Notes: generated by a model not told the origin, from the sequence alone. Counted from the first letter of the stretch, positions 1-9,908 are shown. The stretch: DNA of 64,000 nt from Acidovorax sp. CCYZU-2555 (GCF_018413525.1 NZ_JAHCDD010000007.1:1-64000); one strand, 5' to 3'. Made by a program: numbers and translations.

Positions 1-2
1 CC

Positions 3-1367
3 GCACGCGAAGCGCGTGAAGCCCGCCGCGACGGTCGCCCAGGCGAAAACCGCGGTCGCCGCGGTGAGCGCAACGGCCCACGCGAAGGCGGACGTGAAGG
101 TGGCCGTGACGGCAACCGCGAAGGCGGCCGTGATGGCAACCGTGAAGGTGGTCGCGACAACGCCGGTGAAGGCCGTGGCCGCCGCGGCGAACGCGCTGAC
201 GGTCGCACCGAAGGACGTGGCGAAGGCCGCAACGGCCCAGGCCGCGATGGTGAGCGCGCGGAAGGCCGCAACGGCCGCAACGAGCGCCCTGAAGGCGAAC
301 GCAACAGCCGCAACCGCGGCGAGCGCGGTGAACGTGGCGAGCGCGGCGGCCGTGAACAAGAGGCACGCCAACCGCTGGAAGCCGCGGCACATCTGGCGCA
401 AGTCGGTGCGGTCGACGGTGAAGTTTCGCTCGAGGCCGATGGCCGCGGCGAGCGCGGCCCGCGCCGCGAACGCGGCGAGCGTGGCGAGCGCCCTGAAGGC
501 AACGGCCGCCGCGAACGCGGTGAACGTGGCGAGCGCCGTGAACGCGCTCCCCGCCCGGCCGAAGCTCCCGCAGCCGAAGGCCAGCCGCAAGAACTGAACG
601 CTCCCGTGCTCGAAGCGGCTGTGGTCGAAGGCGAAGGCTTCCAGCCCCAGGCGACGAATGCCGAAGGCGAACCCCGCCAGCGCCGTTCGCGTGACCGCTA
701 CGGCCGTGACCGCCGCGAGCGTGGCGAACGCCCCGCACGTGACGCCCAGCCCGCGTTCGACGCCGCCGAGCCCGCCGAAGGCGACGCTCCGGTGCAAGTG
801 TCCGAACAGGCCGATGCCGAGCCCGCACGCCGCAGCTACTTCAGCGCCAACACAGGCGAAGCCGCAGCGCCCGCACCCGTGGCCGCAGCGCCTGTAGCGC
901 CGGCTCCGGTCGCCGCAGCGCCCGTGGCACCGGTGGCTCCGGTGGCTCCTGCCCCCGTGGCCGCAGCGCCTGTCGCTCCCGTCGAAGCTGCTCCCGTGGC
1001 AGTGGCCGCCGCTCCCGTGGCCGCCCCGGTGGCCGTTGTACCGGTCGCCGTGGTCGCCGCTCCCGTGGCAGCCCCCCAGGCAGCAGCGCCCGTCGCCGCC
1101 GCCGGCCTGCCGCAGATCGCCAGCTTCACGCTGCCGCTCGATACGCTGCATGGCATTGCACGTGAGTCGGGTCTGGAATGGGTGAACTCGGACGCCGAGA
1201 AGATTGCCGCCGTCCAGGCAGCGATCGCTGCCGAACCCGTGCCCGTGCGCGTGCCACGCGAGCGCCCCGCGCCCGTGGTGATCGACGAAGGCCCGCTGGT
1301 GCTGGTCGAAACCCGTCGTGACCTGCGCGACATGACGCTGCCGTTCGAGCAGTCCAGCAACGCTTAA
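3..1367 (+). CDS. rne: Ribonuclease E, C-terminal part (5' end outside window)
   Basis: The window opens inside the non-catalytic tail of RNase E, the endonuclease that scaffolds the RNA degradosome. Frame 3 is open from the first bases and gives about 454 residues. Roughly 200 residues are Arg/Gly/Glu-rich (repeated RGERGER and GRDGNREGG blocks, typical RNA-binding tail). An acidic linker follows, then an Ala/Pro/Val low-complexity stretch (APVAP units, about nt 870-1090), then a conserved end (GLPQIASFTLPLDTLHGIA ... LVLVETRRDLRDM) that matches the C-terminus of Burkholderiales RNase E proteins. The S1, RNase H-like and DNase I-like catalytic domains lie upstream, outside the window. The Ala-rich frame overlapping the first 600 bases is a shadow of this GC-rich tail. 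The stop is followed at once by a strong hairpin terminator. Identification rests on the tail only. Confidence 0.85.
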   Translation, partial: AREAREARRDGRPGENRGRRGERNGPREGGREGGRDGNREGGRDGNREGGRDNAGEGRGRRGERADGRTEGRGEGRNGPGRDGERAEGRNGRNERPEGERNSRNRGERGERGERGGREQEARQPLEAAAHLAQVGAVDGEVSLEADGRGERGPRRERGERGERPEGNGRRERGERGERRERAPRPAEAPAAEGQPQELNAPVLEAAVVEGEGFQPQATNAEGEPRQRRSRDRYGRDRRERGERPARDAQPAFDAAEPAEGDAPVQVSEQADAEPARRSYFSANTGEAAAPAPVAAAPVAPAPVAAAPVAPVAPVAPAPVAAAPVAPVEAAPVAVAAAPVAAPVAVVPVAVVAAPVAAPQAAAPVAAAGLPQIASFTLPLDTLHGIARESGLEWVNSDAEKIAAVQAAIAAEPVPVRVPRERPAPVVIDEGPLVLVETRRDLRDMTLPFEQSSNA

Positions 1368-1376
1368 ATGCGCTGA

Positions 1377-1408
1377 AACCAGGGGCCTTCAGGGCCCCTG
1401 GTTGTTTC
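1377..1408 (+). terminator. Rho-independent terminator after rne
   Basis: A perfect 11-bp stem (AACCAGGGGCC with GGCCCCTGGTT) closes a 5-nt loop at 1388-1392 and is followed by a T-rich stretch. It starts 9 bases after the rne stop and separates rne from yaaA. Confidence 0.85.
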
Positions 1409-1450
1409 TGGGCCCTGTTCACCGATGTTCACTGATTTCCATCACCGTCC

Positions 1451-2227
1451 ATGCTGCTGCTGCTGTCCCCTGCCAAATCCCTTGACTACGAATCCCCGCT
1501 GCCCGCGGGCCTGAAACACACGCTGCCGCAGTTCATCGCGCAATCGAGCGAACTCATCGATGTGCTGCGCCTGCAGACGCCGCAGTCGCTGGCGCAGCTG
1601 ATGGGCCTGAGCGACAAGCTCGCCGCACTGAATGTGGCGCGCTACGCGGCCTGGAGCCCCAAGTTCACCGCCGAGAACGCGCGCCAGGCGCTGTTCGCTT
1701 TCAATGGCGATGTCTATGAAGGCCTGCAGGCCGGCACGCTGTCCGCGCCCGACATCGCCTGGGCCCAGGAGCATCTGGCGATGCTCAGCGGCCTGTACGG
1801 GGTTCTGCGCCCGCTGGACCGCATGCAGCCCTACCGCCTCGAAATGGGCACGCGCCTGGCCACGCCCGCGGGCAGCAACCTGTATGCGTTCTGGGGCCAG
1901 CAGATTGCCGAACACCTGAACCAGCGCCAGAAAGACCAGGCCGATCCGGTGGTCGTCAACCTCGCGTCGCAGGAATACTTCAAGTCGGTGGACCGCAAGC
2001 ATCTGCGCGCGCGCGTGATCGAATGCGTGTTCGAGGACTTCAAGGGCGGCAAGTACAAGATCATCAGCTTCCACGCCAAGCGCGCGCGCGGCATGATGGC
2101 CCGCCACGTGGTGCAGCAGCGGCTTACACGGCCCGCACAGTTGCAAGGTTTTGCGGCCGAAGGCTATGCTTTTGCCGACAACGCCTCGACGCCCGAACGT
2201 CTGGTGTTCCGTCGCCAGGCCGACTGA
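1451..2227 (+). CDS. yaaA: Peroxide stress protein YaaA (DUF328)
   Basis: The 258-residue product has the family N-terminus LLLLSPAKSLDYESPLP and the usual YaaA length and full-length conservation (SDKLAALNVARYAAW, AFNGDVYEGL, YGVLRPLD, NLASQEYFKSV). In E. coli, YaaA belongs to the OxyR regulon and limits intracellular free iron and DNA damage during peroxide stress; the same role is inferred here. It is cytosolic, with no signal peptide. It lies alone between a terminator and the dioxygenase gene, and no OxyR site was recognised. The ATG at 1451 gives the canonical N-terminus. A long opposite-strand frame over it is a codon-bias shadow. Confidence 0.93.
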   Translation: MLLLLSPAKSLDYESPLPAGLKHTLPQFIAQSSELIDVLRLQTPQSLAQLMGLSDKLAALNVARYAAWSPKFTAENARQALFAFNGDVYEGLQAGTLSAPDIAWAQEHLAMLSGLYGVLRPLDRMQPYRLEMGTRLATPAGSNLYAFWGQQIAEHLNQRQKDQADPVVVNLASQEYFKSVDRKHLRARVIECVFEDFKGGKYKIISFHAKRARGMMARHVVQQRLTRPAQLQGFAAEGYAFADNASTPERLVFRRQAD

Positions 2228-2306
2228 TTGCGCCACACCGGCCCCGTTTTCTTTTCGCTCAGGTCAAAATAGGCGGTCAGGCCCAGGCCGCCATCCCCTG
2301 ATTGCC

Positions 2307-3167
2307 ATGCCCCATTCCATGACTTCCTCCTCGACAGCGCAAGGCCCGGCCGTTGCCGGCGCCTCCCCGCAACTGCTCCAATGGATCGCCGAGCAGCGCC
2401 GGATCGGCGTGCTCGACGCCACCATGCTCACGGCGATGACCGCCGCGGGCTGGAACGAAGCGGTGGCGCGTGCGGCCCTGCAGATGCCGGCGGAGCGCGC
2501 ATCGCCCACTGTGGGCCTGCCCGAGCCCGACCTCGCGGGCGAGCCCGGCGTGATCGATGTCGGCGACCGCGAAGTGCGCGTGCTGATGAGCATGAAGTCG
2601 CCACGCGTGGTGCTGTTCGGCCAGGTCTTCTCCGATGCCGAATGCGCGGCGCTGATCGACGCCGCGCGCCCGCGGCTGTCGCGCTCGCTGACCGTCGAGA
2701 CCGCGTCGGGCGGCGAGGAGATCAACGCCGACCGCACCAGCGACGGCATGTTCTTCCAGCGCGGCGAGCTGCCGCTGGTGCAGCAGCTCGAAGAGCGCAT
2801 TGCCCGGCTGCTCAACTGGCCCATAGAGAACGGCGAAGGCCTGCAGGTGCTGCGCTACGGCCCCGGTGCCGAGTACAAACCGCACCACGACTATTTCGCG
2901 CCCGAAGAGCCAGGCACGGCGACCATCCTGCGCCGCGGCGGCCAGCGCGTGGGCACGCTGATCATCTACCTCAACGAGCCCGCACAGGGCGGCGCGACCA
3001 TCTTCCCCGAATCGGCGCTGCAGGTCGTGCCCCAGCGCGGCCATGCGGTGTTTTTCAGCTATGACCAGCCCGACCCCGGAACCCGCACGCTGCACGGCGG
3101 CGCTCCCGTCATCAAGGGCGAAAAGTGGATTGCAACCAAATGGTTGCGCGAGGGACGGTTCGATTAA
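2307..3167 (+). CDS. 2-oxoglutarate/Fe(II) dioxygenase, prolyl 4-hydroxylase type
   Basis: The product is 286 residues from the ATG at 2307; an in-frame ATG at 2319 is an alternative. The frame is open further upstream, but that part overlaps the end of yaaA and has no family similarity. The C-terminal half is a double-stranded beta-helix. It shows the iron ligands H193-x-D195 (in YKPHHDYF), distal H263 (TLHGG) and the 2-oxoglutarate-binding K273 (KGEKW). This is the layout of prolyl 4-hydroxylase alpha-subunit-like enzymes. The N-terminal ~90 residues are less conserved. Bacterial members hydroxylate prolines in proteins or peptides, or free amino acids; the substrate cannot be read from sequence. 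A terminator follows 18 bases after the stop. Confidence 0.88.
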   Translation: MPHSMTSSSTAQGPAVAGASPQLLQWIAEQRRIGVLDATMLTAMTAAGWNEAVARAALQMPAERASPTVGLPEPDLAGEPGVIDVGDREVRVLMSMKSPRVVLFGQVFSDAECAALIDAARPRLSRSLTVETASGGEEINADRTSDGMFFQRGELPLVQQLEERIARLLNWPIENGEGLQVLRYGPGAEYKPHHDYFAPEEPGTATILRRGGQRVGTLIIYLNEPAQGGATIFPESALQVVPQRGHAVFFSYDQPDPGTRTLHGGAPVIKGEKWIATKWLREGRFD

Positions 3168-3185
3168 CCCGGCGGGCCCGGCGCA

Positions 3186-3209
3186 CCCGGCGGTTTCCGC
3201 CGGGGTTTT
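3186..3209 (+). terminator. Intrinsic terminator after the dioxygenase gene
   Basis: An 8-bp GC stem (CCCGGCGG with CCGCCGGG) closes a TTT loop and is followed by GTTTT at 3205-3209. Confidence 0.8.
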
Positions 3210-3268
3210 GCCGGGGTTTTGCCCCCCTCTTCAACGGCCCAGTCGCCGCAAATTACCAGATTCTCCGA

Positions 3269-4114
3269 ATGAACACCCCTGAACACTCGCAGTTGGGCAA
3301 GACCTCTGCGTACATCGACCAGTACGACGCGAGCCTGCTGTTTCCGCTGCCGCGCCAACCCAAGCGCGCCGAGCTCGGTCTGGGCGAGCAGCCGCCGTTC
3401 TTCGGCGCCGATCTCTGGACCGCGTTCGAGCTGTCCTGGCTCAACCTGCGCGGCAAGCCCCAGGTCGCGCTCGCGCATGTGACCATTCCCTGCGAGACGC
3501 CCAACATCATCGAGAGCAAGTCGTTCAAGCTGTATCTCAACAGCTTCAACAATGCGCGCTTCGCCGATGCCAGCGAAGTCCTGGCGCGGTTGCGTGCCGA
3601 CCTGGGCGAAGCCGCCTGGCGCGGCAGCGCGCAAGCCGGCAGCGTGGGCGTGACGCTGCTGTCGCCCGAAATGTTCGACCGCCAGCAGGTACATGAATTC
3701 GACGGCATCAGCCTCGACCGCCTCGACGTCGAATGCACGCACTACCAGCCCGCGCCCGAACTGCTGCGCGCCGACGACAGCCAGCCCGCGGTCACCGAAA
3801 CGCTGACCAGCAACCTGCTCAAGAGCAATTGTCTGGTCACGGGCCAGCCCGACTGGGGCAGCGTGCAGATCCGCTACACGGGCGCGAAGATCGACGAGGA
3901 AAGCCTGCTGCAATACATCGTGAGCTTTCGCAACCACAACGAATTCCACGAGCAGTGCGTGGAACGCATCTTCATGGACATCTGGCGCCGCTGCGCTCCG
4001 CTCAAGCTGTCGGTCTACGCGCGCTACACGCGCCGCGGCGGCCTCGACATCAACCCGCTGCGCACCAGCCATCCGCAGGCGCTGCCGGGCAATATCCGCA
4101 ACGCAAGGCAATAG
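3269..4114 (+). CDS. queF: NADPH-dependent 7-cyano-7-deazaguanine reductase QueF
   Basis: QueF reduces the nitrile preQ0 to the amine preQ1 in queuosine tRNA-modification synthesis, in the cytosol. The 281-residue length and two-domain form match the long (E. coli-type, YqcD-like) class. The family motif [12 protein letters not shown] is present. The thioimide-forming cysteine is C188 and the proton donor D195 ([10 protein letters not shown]), equivalent to C190 and D197 of E. coli. The C-terminal [16 protein letters not shown] segment supplies the substrate glutamate and histidine. The start at 3269 gives the conserved [13 protein letters not shown] beginning; the longer open frame runs back into the previous gene. 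It appears monocistronic. No preQ1 riboswitch was recognised in the 60-base leader after the terminator. Confidence 0.95.
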   Translation: MNTPEHSQLGKTSAYIDQYDASLLFPLPRQPKRAELGLGEQPPFFGADLWTAFELSWLNLRGKPQVALAHVTIPCETPNIIESKSFKLYLNSFNNARFADASEVLARLRADLGEAAWRGSAQAGSVGVTLLSPEMFDRQQVHEFDGISLDRLDVECTHYQPAPELLRADDSQPAVTETLTSNLLKSNCLVTGQPDWGSVQIRYTGAKIDEESLLQYIVSFRNHNEFHEQCVERIFMDIWRRCAPLKLSVYARYTRRGGLDINPLRTSHPQALPGNIRNARQ

Positions 4115-4209
4115 CCGCCTGCGCCACGCGCAGCGGCCAAGGTGTACCAAGCGCGCAACGCCTGCCTGGCTCCCAGCGCAGGCCTTGCCGTCTTCGTCAG
4201 TCAATCATT

Positions 4210-4228
4210 GATAATGGATATCATTCTC
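4210..4228. promoter_or_regulatory. Fur box upstream of fecI-fecR-receptor operon
   Basis: GATAATGGATATCATTCTC matches the 19-bp Fur consensus GATAATGATAATCATTATC at 15 positions. It lies 26 bases before the sigma-factor start, where bound Fe-Fur would block transcription. This predicts that the iron-uptake cassette is repressed when iron is plentiful. Confidence 0.85.
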
Positions 4229-4253
4229 ATTGAAGTCTGAATGATCGCTATCG

Positions 4254-4769
4254 ATGGCTGCTGGCATCTCCGATTCCCCGTGCGACCTGTCCACTCTCTA
4301 CATCGAGCACCACAACTGGCTGCACGGCTGGCTGCGGCGCAAGCTGGGCGATCACGCCCAGGCCCAGGATCTCGCGCATGACACCTTCGTGCAGCTGCTG
4401 GGCGCGCGCACCCTGCCCCCGCTGGTCGAGCCGCGCGCCTATCTGACGACCATCGCCAAGCGCACGCTGTTCGACTTCTGGCGCCGGCGCGACCTGGAGC
4501 ATGCCTACCTCGATGCGCTCGCGCACCAGCCCCAGGCCGCCCACCCCTCGGAAGAGCAGCGCTACGCCGCATTGCAGGCCCTGCAGGAGTTGGATCGTCT
4601 GCTGGCCAGCCTGCCGCCCAAGGCTCGCCATGTGTTCCTGCTCAACCAGATCCAAGAACTGACCTATCGCGAAATCGGCGAACAGCTTGGCCTGCCGCTG
4701 ATCACCGTGCGCCGCTACATGGCGCGCGCCATCGAAGTCTGCTGCGCCCACGAACTGGGACTCGCATGA
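4254..4769 (+). CDS. FecI-type ECF sigma factor for iron uptake
   Basis: This 171-residue extracytoplasmic-function sigma factor has region 2 at about residues 15-80 (HNWLHGWLRRKLGDHAQAQD and LAHDTFVQLL, with the FecI-typical ARTLPPLVEPRAYLTTIAKR) and region 4 at about 110-165 (LPPKARHVFLLNQIQELTYR then EIGEQLGLPLITVRRYMARA). It should direct RNA polymerase to the promoter of the downstream TonB receptor when released or activated by the FecR protein. Its stop overlaps the fecR start (ATGA), so the two are translationally coupled. A Fur box sits just upstream. Which siderophore it responds to cannot be read from the sequence. Confidence 0.93.
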   Translation: MAAGISDSPCDLSTLYIEHHNWLHGWLRRKLGDHAQAQDLAHDTFVQLLGARTLPPLVEPRAYLTTIAKRTLFDFWRRRDLEHAYLDALAHQPQAAHPSEEQRYAALQALQELDRLLASLPPKARHVFLLNQIQELTYREIGEQLGLPLITVRRYMARAIEVCCAHELGLA

Positions 4770-5728
4770 GCCGCGCCCTGCCCGACCCGGCGCTGATACG
4801 CGAAGCCATAGGCTGGCTGGTGGAAGCACGCTCGGGCGAGATGACGCCGCGCCAATGGGCACAGCTGCAGCAATGGCGCCAGTCAAGCAGCCAGCACGAA
4901 GCGGCCTGGCAGGCGGTGGACCGGGCTGTCGGCCGCAACGTGCACCCGCTCGTGCAACAAACGCCGCTGCAGCAGCAGGCCGCCGTGGGCGCGCTGGTGC
5001 GGCCACGCCGCCGGCATGTGGTCAGCGGCTCGTTCGCGCTCGCCGGTGTGCTGGCCTCGACCGGCTGGATCGCCAACCGCCTGACGCCGCTGTCGGGCCT
5101 GCTGGCCGATGCCCATACCGCGACCGGCGAACTGCGCACGCTGGACCTGCCCGACGGCAGCCAGTTGCTGCTTGCGCCGCGCAGCATTGCCGACCTCGAT
5201 TTCAACGCCGAACGCAGACTGGTGCGGCTGTCGCAGGGTGCGCTGATTGCCACGGTCACGCCAGATCAGGCTCGCCCCTTCATCGTCGCCACGGCACAGG
5301 GCGAGGTGCGTGCGCTGGGCACGCGCTACCTGGTGCGTCAGACGCCCGAAGACACACAGGTCGCGGTACTGCAGCACCGTGTCGTGCTGCGAAGCCGCAG
5401 CGGCGGCGCGCAGGAACTCGGCGAAGGCCGCTGCGCCTGGATCATGGCCGACGGCCGCATACGCGCCGACGACCGCCGCGCCAAGGAAGCCGCGGCCTGG
5501 CAGCACGGCATGCTGCTGGCCAACGACGAATCGCTGGGTGATGTGATAGCGGCGCTGCGGCCCTACCGCGCAGGCCTGCTGCGCATCTCGCCCGAAGCCG
5601 CGCGCCTGCGCGTGCTCGGTGCGTTTGCGCTCGACAACACCGACCACGCTCTGCAGGCGCTGGCCGACAACCTGCCGATACGCATCCAGCGCTACAGCGC
5701 CGGCTGGCTGACGACCATAGACACCTGA
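4766..5728 (+). CDS. FecR-family anti-sigma/transmembrane sensor
   Basis: The 320-residue inner-membrane regulator has an N-terminal cytoplasmic DUF4880 segment (about residues 10-55, EAIGWLVEARSGEMTPRQWA and W-Q-A-V-D), one hydrophobic segment at about residues 87-104, and a periplasmic FecR domain (LRTLDLPDGSQLLLAPRSIA, VALGTRYLVRQ-type segments) with a C-terminal secretin/TonB short-N-like part. FecR proteins carry the occupancy signal of the outer-membrane receptor across the periplasm to the sigma factor. It overlaps the sigma gene by 4 bases and precedes the STN-domain receptor, completing the three-component cell-surface signalling set. Confidence 0.92.
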   Translation: MSRALPDPALIREAIGWLVEARSGEMTPRQWAQLQQWRQSSSQHEAAWQAVDRAVGRNVHPLVQQTPLQQQAAVGALVRPRRRHVVSGSFALAGVLASTGWIANRLTPLSGLLADAHTATGELRTLDLPDGSQLLLAPRSIADLDFNAERRLVRLSQGALIATVTPDQARPFIVATAQGEVRALGTRYLVRQTPEDTQVAVLQHRVVLRSRSGGAQELGEGRCAWIMADGRIRADDRRAKEAAAWQHGMLLANDESLGDVIAALRPYRAGLLRISPEAARLRVLGAFALDNTDHALQALADNLPIRIQRYSAGWLTTIDT

Positions 5729-5846
5729 GATCCGGCAGCAGGCGCTGAATTTCAAAATAAATCGCGCCGCGATGAGCACTTTTTCCCTGCTCGCCGCACA
5801 TGGACAGTGTCAGTCATCGATTCACCATCCTGAGAGAACACCGTCC

Positions 5847-8321
5847 ATGTCCACCCACCAACGCCTGCCCGGCGTGCGCGCCCACGGCGTGCCCTCATCG
5901 CTCACCTGGATCGCCGCCGCGGCGCTGCTGCTTTCGGCCCAGGCGGCCGTCGCTCAGACCCCGGCAGCGCCCCATGCCGCAGCGCGCGCTGCGCAAGCCA
6001 TCGACTTCGATCTTCCCTCCGGGCCGCTCGGCCAGACGCTGCTGGCCATTGCCCAGCAAGGCGGCCAGGTGATCGCCACCGATCCGGCCCTGGTCGCGGG
6101 CCGCCAGGCGCCGGCCGTGCGCGGCCGCTACAGCCCCGAACAGGCCGCTCGCCTGGCGCTGGCCGGCCAGCCGCTGGCGCTGACGCGCAATGCCAATGGC
6201 GTGTGGAGCCTCGCGCCCGCCGCGCTCGCGCCCGCTGGCGCCGCCAGCAGCACGACGCTGTCCGAAGTGCGCGTCACGGCGCAAGGCATGGCGGGCCTGG
6301 GCGCGACCACCGAAGGCACGGGCTCGTACACCACACACAGCGCGAGCACCGCCACGCGGCTGAACCTGTCATTGCGCGAGACGCCGCAGTCGGTCAGCGT
6401 GATGACGCGCCAGCAGATCGAGGACCAGGGCCTGCAGTCCGTGGAAGACGTGGCACTTCAGGTCACGGGCCTGACCTTGACGCGTGGCGCGCCCGAGCGC
6501 ACCCAGATGCGCGCGCGCGGCTTCAACATCGGCACCATCATGGTGGATGGCGTCCCCACGAATCTGGATTCCGACATGACCGGGCTCAATACCCTGGCCA
6601 TGTATGACCACGTCGAAGTGCTGCGTGGCGCGGCCGGCCTGCTGCAAGGAACCGGCAACCCCTCCGCGACCATCAATCTGCTGCGCAAGCGGCCGACACA
6701 CGAGACGCAAGTCAAGCTCACGGGCAGTGCCGGCCGCTGGAACAACTACCGCACCGAACTCGATGCCGGCGGCCCGCTCAATGCTGCCGGGACGCTGCGC
6801 GGACGCACCGTCATTGCCTACCAGGACACCGATTCGTTCCGCGACCACTACAACAACGAGCGCCGGCTGGTCTACGGCACGCTGGAAGCCGACCTCGGCC
6901 CCGACACCACGCTGAGCGTGGGCGCTGCGTACAACCGCGAGGTCAACAATGGCTCGGCCTGGTATGGCCTGCCCACGTACAGCGACGGCAGCTTGCTGCC
7001 GGTCAGCCGTTCTGCCAACTACACGCCGCCATGGGCCTATTGGAACAAGCAGAATCAACGAATATTTGCAGACCTCGAGCACCGCTGGCAGAACGGCTGG
7101 AAAGCCAAGCTCTCGGCCCAGGCCAGCAATGCCGACATGGCAGCGCTCTACAACAGCACAGCGCGCGTGGCGGGCGGCGAAACCCTGCGTTACGGTTTCG
7201 TGGGCGACTCGGACTACACCGAGCACATGCGCGGCCTGGACCTGCATGCCTCGGGCCCTCTCACGCTGCTGGGACGCAAGCACGATCTTCTGGTTGGAGC
7301 GACCTGGCGCAATCAAATGCTGCATTCGACCGGCCGCTCGGCGCCTGGATACAGCTTCGTCTTCGACCCGACGCAGCCTTGGCAGACCGCCAACGCGCCG
7401 TATCCAACGCTTGGAGCTCCGTGGGGCAACCAGCTGGACCGCGTCAAGCAATATGGCAGCTACGTCACCACCCGCCTGAACCTGGCCGACCCATTGAAAC
7501 TGATCCTGGGTTCACGCCTGGACTGGTACGACTACGAGACCAGCTACAACGGCAGCGGCAGCGGCTATTCCGTGGACCGCAAGTTCACCCCCTATGCCGG
7601 TGTGGTGTACGACCTCGATGACACCTACTCGCTGTACGGCAGCTGGACGAAGATTTTCCAGCCCCAAGGCAGCAAGGCGCGCAGCGGCACCCTTCTGCCG
7701 CCGGTCACCGGCACCAACTACGAAGTCGGCATCAAGGGGGAATACCTGAACGGTGCCTTGAATGGCAGCCTGGCCGCATTCAAGATACTGCAGACCAATC
7801 TGGCCAGAAGCCTGCCGAGCAGCGAGTGCGCGCCGGGCGTGCCTTCTTGCGCGGAAGCGGCAGGAGAAGTCGAGAGCAAGGGGCTGGAGCTGGAAATTGC
7901 CGGCCAACTGGCGTCCAGCTGGCAGGTCACGGCGGGCTACACCTTTGCCAAGGCCCAATACACGCAAGCCACCAGCGCCGCCGCAGCCGGGGCCCGATTT
8001 GCCACCGACCAGCCGCGCCATCTGTTCAAGCTGTTCACCACCTATCGCCTGCCCGGCGAACTGAACGCCTGGCGCGCAGGTGGCGGATTGCGCCTGCAAA
8101 GCGATATATACCAGCACACCGGCAATGCGCGCGTGCGCCAGGGCGGGTATGCGGTGGTCGATCTGATGGTGGCCTGGCAGGCCACGCCCAATCTGGACCT
8201 GCGCCTGAACGTCGCCAACCTGTTCGACAAGCACTACTACGAGTCGATTGGTTCGACCCTCAACGGCAACGGCTTCGGCGCGCCGCGCAACTGGCTGCTG
8301 ACCGCGAACTACCGGTTCTGA
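5847..8321 (+). CDS. TonB-dependent siderophore receptor with STN signalling domain
   Basis: This outer-membrane receptor has 824 residues from the ATG at 5847, which has a GAGAG ribosome-binding site 10-15 bases upstream; an in-frame ATG at 5772 has none and adds 25 unrelated residues. A signal peptide ends near residue 36 (AAVAQ). The STN domain follows at about 51-122 (FDLPSGPLGQTLLAIAQQGG), then a TonB box region (TTLSEVRVTAQG), the plug (about 165-270) and a 22-strand barrel ending in NYRF with terminal Phe. The STN domain, absent from simple transducers, contacts FecR, so this is a FecA/FpvA-type transducer. SLRETPQSVSVMTRQQIEDQ is typical of ferrisiderophore (FhuA/FpvA-like) receptors. 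The ligand is unknown. No siderophore biosynthesis genes are in the window, so it may use a xenosiderophore. Confidence 0.93.
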   Translation: MSTHQRLPGVRAHGVPSSLTWIAAAALLLSAQAAVAQTPAAPHAAARAAQAIDFDLPSGPLGQTLLAIAQQGGQVIATDPALVAGRQAPAVRGRYSPEQAARLALAGQPLALTRNANGVWSLAPAALAPAGAASSTTLSEVRVTAQGMAGLGATTEGTGSYTTHSASTATRLNLSLRETPQSVSVMTRQQIEDQGLQSVEDVALQVTGLTLTRGAPERTQMRARGFNIGTIMVDGVPTNLDSDMTGLNTLAMYDHVEVLRGAAGLLQGTGNPSATINLLRKRPTHETQVKLTGSAGRWNNYRTELDAGGPLNAAGTLRGRTVIAYQDTDSFRDHYNNERRLVYGTLEADLGPDTTLSVGAAYNREVNNGSAWYGLPTYSDGSLLPVSRSANYTPPWAYWNKQNQRIFADLEHRWQNGWKAKLSAQASNADMAALYNSTARVAGGETLRYGFVGDSDYTEHMRGLDLHASGPLTLLGRKHDLLVGATWRNQMLHSTGRSAPGYSFVFDPTQPWQTANAPYPTLGAPWGNQLDRVKQYGSYVTTRLNLADPLKLILGSRLDWYDYETSYNGSGSGYSVDRKFTPYAGVVYDLDDTYSLYGSWTKIFQPQGSKARSGTLLPPVTGTNYEVGIKGEYLNGALNGSLAAFKILQTNLARSLPSSECAPGVPSCAEAAGEVESKGLELEIAGQLASSWQVTAGYTFAKAQYTQATSAAAAGARFATDQPRHLFKLFTTYRLPGELNAWRAGGGLRLQSDIYQHTGNARVRQGGYAVVDLMVAWQATPNLDLRLNVANLFDKHYYESIGSTLNGNGFGAPRNWLLTANYRF

Positions 8322-8348
8322 CGGCTTGCGCCGCGCGCGCGCCCGATC

Positions 8349-9908
8349 TCAATCGAGCCTGAACACCGCCACCGACCGCCGCAGCATCTGCGCGCGGTGG
8401 CCCAGCGAGGCGGCCGATGCGGCAGACTCCTCGACCAGCGCCGCGTTCTGCTGCGTCACCGCGTCGAGCCGGGCCACGGCTTCGTTGACCTGGCCTATGC
8501 CCGCCGACTGTTCGCGCGTGGCGATGCTGATCTGGTGCACCAGGCTGCCCACGCGGTCCACGGCCGTGACCATGCCCTGGATGGTGTCTCCGGCCTGGGC
8601 CATGCGCGCATTGCCGTCGTTGATGCCGTCGACGGTGCTGTTGATCAGCGTGCCGATTTCCTTGGCCGAGGCCGCGCTGCGCTGGGCCAGCGCGCGCACT
8701 TCACCGGCGACCACCGCAAAGCCCCGGCCCTGCTCGCCCGCGCGCGCGGCTTCGACCGCGGCGTTGAGCGCCAGCAGATTGGTCTGGAACGCAATGCTTT
8801 CGATCACGCCGATGATTTCACGCATGCGCGTGGACGAGCCGCGAATGCGCTCCATGGCCGCGCCGACTTCCTGGATGGCGGCGCCGCTGCGGCCTGCCAC
8901 TTGGGTGCTCTGCTCGCTTTCATCGGCCATGCGCTGCGCGGTCTCGGCGGTCTGGCTCACGGTGCCCGACAGCTCTTCCATCGACGCCGCGGTCTGCTGC
9001 AGGCTCGTGGCCTGCGACTCGGTGCGATTGGCCAGGTCGGCACTGCCCCGGGCGATTTCCTGTGAAGTCTGGGCAAAGCCCTGCACGTCGTGCAGCAGAT
9101 CGCCGAGCACGGCGCGCAGATTGATCTGGATCTGCTGCATGCGCCGCAGCAGGTTGCCCATCTCGCCCGAATAGCGGTTGTCGGGCACGGTCATGAGATT
9201 GCAGCCCGCGAGGTCCGATGCGAACTGACCCGCGGCCTCGAGACCCGCCGCGCAGCGCGAGTGAAAACGCCACAGCACCCAGGCCGAACCCAGCGCCAGC
9301 ACCACCGAGCGAGCGCCCCAGGCCAAGGGCCCGGTCCAGCCCAGCACATCGGGCAGCAGCGCCAGCACGGCGACGATGACCAGCATCAGCGCCATGCGCG
9401 CGGTGAGTCCCAGGTCATGCCACTGGCTGGCCACGGCGCGCCAGCCCAGGGCGCGCACTTCGCCGCCGCGCAGGCGCAAGGTGGCCCGGCCCGAAGCCTC
9501 TTCGGCGCGCATGCGCGCGTACAGCGCTTCGGCGTCGCGCACTTCGTTCGCTGCGGGTTTGCTGCGCACCGACATATAGCCGTTCGGCTTGCCGTTCTGC
9601 ATGATGGGCGTGACGTTGGCGCGCACCCAGTAATGGTCGCCGTTCTTGCGGCGGTTCTTGACCAGGCCGGTCCAGGGGTAGCCATGGGCGATCGTGCGCC
9701 ACATGTCCTTGAAGGCGGCGGCCGGCATATCGGGGTGGCGCACCAGATTGTGCGGCTGGCCCATCAGCTCTTCGTAGGAATAGCCGCTGACGCGCACGAA
9801 CGCGGCGTTGCAATGGGTGATTTCGCCCTTGGTATTGGTCGTCGAGACCAACAGCTCACCGTCTGAAAAATCATGGTTGTTTTGGGTGACGGGCAAATTG
9901 ACGCGCAT
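8349..9908 (-). CDS. Methyl-accepting chemotaxis protein with N-terminal PAS domain (Aer-like)
   Basis: The product is 519 residues from the ATG at 9908, which has AGGAG 9 bases upstream; the longer start at 9962 lacks a site. A PAS domain occupies about residues 15-110 ([40 protein letters not shown]), as in the redox sensor Aer. One or two hydrophobic segments follow at about 165-205, then a HAMP-like linker and a complete signalling hairpin ([24 protein letters not shown] tip with [16 protein letters not shown]). There is no periplasmic ligand domain, so sensing is probably cytosolic (FAD/redox or energy state). It is convergent with the TonB receptor and only 27 bases separate the stops. 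No CheRB or other che genes are nearby. Confidence 0.9.
   Translation of the reverse strand: MRVNLPVTQNNHDFSDGELLVSTTNTKGEITHCNAAFVRVSGYSYEELMGQPHNLVRHPDMPAAAFKDMWRTIAHGYPWTGLVKNRRKNGDHYWVRANVTPIMQNGKPNGYMSVRSKPAANEVRDAEALYARMRAEEASGRATLRLRGGEVRALGWRAVASQWHDLGLTARMALMLVIVAVLALLPDVLGWTGPLAWGARSVVLALGSAWVLWRFHSRCAAGLEAAGQFASDLAGCNLMTVPDNRYSGEMGNLLRRMQQIQINLRAVLGDLLHDVQGFAQTSQEIARGSADLANRTESQATSLQQTAASMEELSGTVSQTAETAQRMADESEQSTQVAGRSGAAIQEVGAAMERIRGSSTRMREIIGVIESIAFQTNLLALNAAVEAARAGEQGRGFAVVAGEVRALAQRSAASAKEIGTLINSTVDGINDGNARMAQAGDTIQGMVTAVDRVGSLVHQISIATREQSAGIGQVNEAVARLDAVTQQNAALVEESAASAASLGHRAQMLRRSVAVFRLD

Noticed and set aside
16-597. Ala/Val/Thr-rich 193-codon frame at the window start
   Set aside because: It is an out-of-frame reading of the Arg/Gly-rich RNase E tail, whose true frame runs to 1367.
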